A stretch of 64,000 nt of DNA from Eilatimonas milleporae (GTDB lineage Bacteria; Pseudomonadota; Alphaproteobacteria; Sphingomonadales; Kordiimonadaceae). Under the pieces are notes generated by a model that had not been told where the DNA came from, did not search any database, and worked only from the letters and a program-made list of their open reading frames with translations. The first letter of the stretch is position 1. Each line of letters opens with the position of its first letter. Location: contig NZ_REFR01000014.1 of NCBI RefSeq assembly GCF_003688555.1, forward strand, positions 248,001 to 312,000. The letters are read 5' to 3'. A program made the translations under genes and the position numbers. This document shows positions 60,401-64,000 of the stretch, one piece after another.

Positions 60401-61708
60401 GCGGCCCGTGATCAGGCGGGCGCCGCGCTCGAAGCTGAGATAGGACCAAAGCCACTGTGTCGCGACGATGAGACGGTTGCGCAGGTCGATCAGGAAATAG
60501 ATATGGGCGATGCCCCACAGCCACCAGGCAAGCCAGCCTTTCAGGCGCAACCGCCCGAAGGCGATGACCGCCGCCTTGCGGCCGATGGTGGCGAGCTGGC
60601 CGCGATCACGGTAGCGGAACGGCGCCGGGGCCGGCTTGCCCGCGACCCGCGCGGCAATGGACCCGGCCACATAAGCCCCCTGTTGCTTGGCGACCGGCGC
60701 GATACCCGGCAGCGGCCGGCCGGCGGCGTCATGCGCCAGCGCCGTATCGCCGATGATGAAAATGTCGTCCAGACCCGCCGGCCTGAGACCGGCCCCCACG
60801 GGGGCACGACCGGCCCTGTCCCCGTCCAGACCAAGCCAGGACGCCGCCGGCGAGGCTTTCACGCCGGCGGCCCAGATGATCGTCTCGGCCTCCAGGCGTT
60901 CACCGTCATCGCCCAGCGCCACGCCGTCCGCGTCGCACGCGGTGACGGCCCGGCCCAGACGCACATCAACGCCCAGACGCGCCAGCGCATCGGCGGTATA
61001 GCGGGACAGAGGGTCGGGAAAACCGGGAAGCACGCGGGGCCCCGCCTCGACCAGCACCACATGGGCCTGGCCGGGGTCGACATCGCGGAAATCGGCGGCC
61101 AGCGCCTTGCGCGCCAGTTCGACGACCGCGCCGGCCATCTCGACCCCGGTCGGGCCGGCGCCGACAATGGCGATGGTCAACAGACGCCGGCGCCTGTCGG
61201 CGTCGCGTTCCATTTCCGCCCGCTCAAAAGCCAGGAGAAGCCGCCGGCGAATGTCCGTCGCGTCGTCGATCGCCTTGAGGCCGGGCGCATGGGCGGCCCA
61301 GGCGTCATGGCCGAAATAGCCGTGCGTCGCACCGGTCGCCAGCACCAGGACATCGTAGCCGATGTCACGATCCCCCAAGCGAACCCGCTGTCGCGCCGTG
61401 TCAACGCCCGTGACCTCGCCGAGGAGGACACGTGTGTTTTTCTGCGCGCGGACCAGGCGGCGGATGGGCCAGGCAATGTCCGCCGGCGACAGCCCGGCCG
61501 TGGCGACCTGATAGAGCAGCGGCTGGAAAAGGTGATGGTTTTCCCGGTCGATCAGCGTGATGTCCACGGGGGCCGCCGCCAGCTTTCTGGCGACCGTCAG
61601 GCCGCCGAAGCCCGCGCCCACGATGACGATATGCGGGCGCGGGCCCGCGTCACGGGCGGAGGCCGTCCGCGTGCCGGATGTGGAGCTGTCGGTGTTCATG
61701 CGCGCCAT
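60323..61708 (-). CDS. ndh: Type II NADH dehydrogenase (NDH-2)
   Basis: NDH-2 passes electrons from NADH to quinone without pumping protons. The protein has the FAD motif IVIVGAGFGGLTVARKL, the quinone-site region NHHLFQPLLYQVATAGLSP, the NADH motif IAIVGAGPTGVEMAGA, and FIIGDTAL. The C-terminal region has the amphipathic LAWWLWGIAHIYFLIDLRNR that anchors it to the membrane. ATG 61708 follows GGGGACAGG. The last 20 codons lie in the repeated segment, so the natural tail may have been replaced. Confidence 0.93.
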   Translation of the reverse strand: MARMNTDSSTSGTRTASARDAGPRPHIVIVGAGFGGLTVARKLAAAPVDITLIDRENHHLFQPLLYQVATAGLSPADIAWPIRRLVRAQKNTRVLLGEVTGVDTARQRVRLGDRDIGYDVLVLATGATHGYFGHDAWAAHAPGLKAIDDATDIRRRLLLAFERAEMERDADRRRRLLTIAIVGAGPTGVEMAGAVVELARKALAADFRDVDPGQAHVVLVEAGPRVLPGFPDPLSRYTADALARLGVDVRLGRAVTACDADGVALGDDGERLEAETIIWAAGVKASPAASWLGLDGDRAGRAPVGAGLRPAGLDDIFIIGDTALAHDAAGRPLPGIAPVAKQQGAYVAGSIAARVAGKPAPAPFRYRDRGQLATIGRKAAVIAFGRLRLKGWLAWWLWGIAHIYFLIDLRNRLIVATQWLWSYLSFERGARLITGRRARLGRGTRDDRADPVPPKKDRHAA

Positions 61709-61992
61709 CCTGTCCCCAAAGGGCGAAATCACACCGCGAAACGCGGTGGCCGGCAAAATGCCCCGCCGGTTTCACCGTGTCGGAAAAACCGGGCGTTTGC
61801 AATCCACATCGGACAGGACCGGGAACCTGGCGCCCTGGCCATGTCCGCCGTCCGTCCGGCGGCAAGGCGCCGGATGTGTTCCGGCGGGCGCGACGCAGGC
61901 GCCGACTGGTCCGCGCACGTGAATTCATCCGGTGACAGTATACGGATTTTCGCAAGGCCGGGCGAGCGGGGAAGGCCGGGCAGGCGCGCGTC

Positions 61993-62748
61993 TTACCCAT
62001 CAACCTTGCGGGCAATATAATAGCCGTAGCCGACATGGTCCTTGTGCCGCTCGAACAGGGTGATTTCCTCCTCCTCCGCATCGACGACGGCGCGGGCGGC
62101 CGCCGAATGCGCGTGCCGGTCGAGAAACCGGTCGAAGCGCTGCCGCAAGGGCCGATAGTAATTGTCGAACCAGCAGTGTTCGGGCAGGACGAAATAGCCC
62201 ATGGGCGCGAAGCCGTGACGCTCCAGAACCGCCAGCTTGGCGGCGGCCGTGTCCACCTCGGCATAGGCGTCGGTCCAGTAGGCTGTCAGATCGCGGGGAC
62301 GCGCGGCCGTCAGCCACGTCAACTCGGAGACGGCGAGGATACCGCCCGGCTTGAGAAAGCGACGCCAGGCCGCGACGCCGGCGGTAAACCCCATAGTGTA
62401 AATGGCACCTTCCGACCAGATGGCGTCAAGGCTGCCGTCCGCGAACGGCAGCGCGTCCATGGACCCGGCAAGCGGCGTGATGCGGTCGGCGACCCCGGCG
62501 CGGGCGGCGGCCCGGTCCAGCGCGGCGAGAAAAGCGGGCATACAATCGACGGCGGTGATGCGCGCGTCCAGCGCGTCCGCCAGAACCAGCGTGGACGCGC
62601 CGGACCCGCAGCCGATGTCGGCGATGGTGAGGTTTTTCCCATCCCCCAGACCCGACAAGGCAATGGCCAGACGGGTTTCAGCGTCGCCGCCCGGCCCCTG
62701 GCGCGCGCCGTCCCTGTGCAGATCGTCAAGCAGATGCAGGTCATCCAT
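61993..62748 (-). CDS. Class I SAM-dependent methyltransferase
   Basis: The 251-residue protein has the SAM-binding motif ADIGCGSGASTLVLAD, an acidic second strand (AVDCMPAFL), SMDALPFADGSLDAIWSEG and the post-motif LKPGGILAVSE. It methylates an unknown small molecule. The C-terminal half (FDNYYRPLRQRFDRFLDRH) is typical of a family also found beside metal or stress genes. It follows no operon partner and is 285 bp from ndh, a gap with a GACAGTATACGG copy. Confidence 0.9.
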   Translation of the reverse strand: MDDLHLLDDLHRDGARQGPGGDAETRLAIALSGLGDGKNLTIADIGCGSGASTLVLADALDARITAVDCMPAFLAALDRAAARAGVADRITPLAGSMDALPFADGSLDAIWSEGAIYTMGFTAGVAAWRRFLKPGGILAVSELTWLTAARPRDLTAYWTDAYAEVDTAAAKLAVLERHGFAPMGYFVLPEHCWFDNYYRPLRQRFDRFLDRHAHSAAARAVVDAEEEEITLFERHKDHVGYGYYIARKVDG

Positions 62749-62854
62749 GGAACAGACTCCGGTTCATCGGGGGTGTTTGTGCAACTCGGCACGATGCCTT
62801 ACTATCGACTTCGGGTGTCCCCAAAAAGGCGGCCAAGCAGTCGCGGTCCGAGTG

Positions 62855-63235
62855 TCAGAGCGATCCGGTCGGCACCCAGATCGCGGCGGTCTCATCCCCC
62901 ATGGGCTGTGCCTGTTGTGACAGGGCGAGAGAGCCGACCCAAGCACAAATAACGGCATACAGCTTATCCTCAAAGCTTTTGAGGTCGTTCGTCCTGGCCC
63001 CTGGGGAGGGCAAAGGCAGCATTTCCTTGACGCCGTTGATATGGCGATCAAGCGCCTGAACCAATCCGTCCCACTGTTCGATAAGCTTTTTACGCCTGCC
63101 AGCGGGTGTGTCGGCACGCCAGTAATTGCGTATTCTGCCAACCTTATACGGCACACGGTAATCCGCCGCCAAAAGGACCAGCGCGGCAACTATCATAAGA
63201 ACTTCTGATACAAAGAAAAGCTTCTTATTTGACAA
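62855..63235 (-). pseudogene. C-terminal fragment of a DUF429-like protein joined to low-GC DNA
   Basis: The frame ends DYRVPYKVGRIRNYWRADTP, FEDKLYAVICAWVG and GDETAAIWVP, the C-terminal pattern of DUF429 (predicted RNase H-like nuclease) proteins. The first 30 residues, coded in AT-rich DNA, do not match, and the roughly 150-residue N-terminal part of the family is absent. It is read as a truncated gene left at an insertion boundary near 63.2 kb; a short intact membrane protein is the alternative. Confidence 0.5.
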
Positions 63236-63313
63236 AGAACCTGAGCCAGACGAACTGGCGAAAGAAGCGCATAAATACTTTTCAGCGATTTCCAGAGAAA
63301 GAGATATGCAACA

Positions 63314-63784
63314 TTGAAAATGATATTGGAAACTCTCAAGCGTTTAATAATATCACCAGAATTCTTAGTGATCATTGTTGCGTTGGTAGTGCTATATCTT
63401 AGACCTGAACAATTATCGGGATTTGCAAATAGTTTTTATCACTCATCAGAATCTGTAAAATACATTGCCCTATTGCCGGTAGCTGTACCGGTATGGAGCC
63501 TTAGAAGGTCACAACTGATTTTATTTCCCGATGCCGATGAAGATGGAAAAGTACAAAAATGGCCTCGATTTAGGGATTTGAAGGTCGCTGTATTTGTAGG
63601 TCTAATTTATCAGTTTGGCTTTGGAATAGTGAGTATAATTGTTTGGATTGAATTGTCTGAGGAAAATATCTTAATGCAGATGATAATCCTAATTTTCGCT
63701 ATTTTGGGGTCGATAATCAGCGCGGGAACTTTTTATCTTGCCTCAATAATAGTGATGGAAACTCTAAAGAAGAACGCTAATTAA
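63314..63784 (+). CDS. Low-GC hypothetical membrane protein
   Basis: The 156-residue protein has four hydrophobic segments (FLVIIVALVVLYL, SVKYIALLPVAVPVWSL, VAVFVGLIYQFGFGIVSIIV and MIILIFAILGSIISAG). It is much AT-richer than the chromosome, indicating transfer. No family is recognised. Membrane proteins of this kind next to toxin-antitoxin and XRE genes are sometimes effectors, but nothing here shows that. Confidence 0.6.
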   Translation: MKMILETLKRLIISPEFLVIIVALVVLYLRPEQLSGFANSFYHSSESVKYIALLPVAVPVWSLRRSQLILFPDADEDGKVQKWPRFRDLKVAVFVGLIYQFGFGIVSIIVWIELSEENILMQMIILIFAILGSIISAGTFYLASIIVMETLKKNAN

Positions 63785-63840
63785 TTGACTCATCTTATCT
63801 CGCACTGGTGGCCATATTTTCCAGACACCGCGATACCTCT

Positions 63841-64000
63841 TAAACCAATTCTACCTTTATGGACCGCCCGACAGCTTTTGCCGCCTGGGCAAGGGTCGCA
63901 AGTGTGACACTCGCATTCTCCGGATCAAGCAAGCGGTCTAGTTGCGAGCGACTGGTTGCCAGACGCTTTGCCATTTCAACCTTGGTGATACCTTTTTGCT
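63841..64000 (-). CDS. XRE-type antitoxin (N-terminus beyond window)
   Basis: The C-terminal 52 residues read KGITKVEMAKRLATSRSQLD, LLDPENASVTLATLAQAAKA and GRSIKVELV, the pattern of small helix-turn-helix antitoxins that pair with HigB/RelE-type toxins. The toxin gene, if present, lies upstream beyond the right edge. The stop is TAA at 63841-63843. Confidence 0.75.

Overview
The window is a high-GC alphaproteobacterial chromosome segment. The markers are the RegB/RegA redox pair beside a SenC/Sco gene, MmcB, DUF3126, a PF07310-type PAS protein, and the rpmH-rnpA-yidD-yidC-engB block. The TonB receptor/TPR-sulfotransferase pair and the PAS family suggest a marine, Kordiimonadales- or Rhodospirillales-like organism, but this is inference and no species can be named from the sequence.

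Layout. 0-9.8 kb: SenC (cut by the left edge), an ankyrin protein, a CbiB-like membrane protein, regB-regA, a transglutaminase-like cysteine protease, a degenerate HD-GYP protein, mmcB, an orphan Hpt protein and DUF3126. 9.9-21.5 kb: an FMN hydroxyacid dehydrogenase, an M28 peptidase, PAS and MarR proteins, csaA, a TPR-sulfotransferase, a TonB-dependent receptor and a BCCT transporter. 21.7-27.7 kb: an AT-richer island against tRNA-Arg(ACG). It holds a ParD antitoxin, a ParE fragment joined to a frameshifted RTX tail, two adjacent dynamin-like GTPases and a decayed serine-recombinase end. 28-37 kb: a lipoprotein, a P1 peptidase, a histidine kinase, then rpmH, a fused rnpA-yidD frame, yidC and engB, followed by DUF3253, a second Hpt protein and a tandem FKBP lipoprotein. 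38-48 kb: housekeeping and metabolic genes (a Zur-box-linked ZIP-like protein, SDR, AI-2E transporter, cysK, cysE, plsC), separated by four copies of an element with a 34-37 bp perfect stem and a conserved 15-nt loop. 48-52 kb: PilZ, a chemotaxis receptor, a TonB-like protein and tRNA-Ser(GGA). 52-64 kb: accessory DNA with GIY-YIG, a frameshifted 47-residue-repeat TPR gene, parDE, hipBA, a Cys-rich MarR regulator with DUF6522, ndh and a methyltransferase. Two further repeat families thread through it. One is an ~80-nt three-hairpin unit in ~116-bp tandem arrays on both sides of hipBA. The other is a motif with core GACAGTATACGG around the MarR operon and ndh. The right edge cuts an XRE antitoxin-like gene.

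How the parts fit. Redox sensing (RegBA, SenC), cysteine synthesis (CysE makes O-acetylserine for CysK) and the RNase P/Oxa1 insertion block are ordinary functions. The unusual content lies in the two accessory zones and in the intergenic hairpin families, whose copies differ in sequence but keep their base pairing. No CRISPR array, restriction-modification locus or intact transposase was seen.
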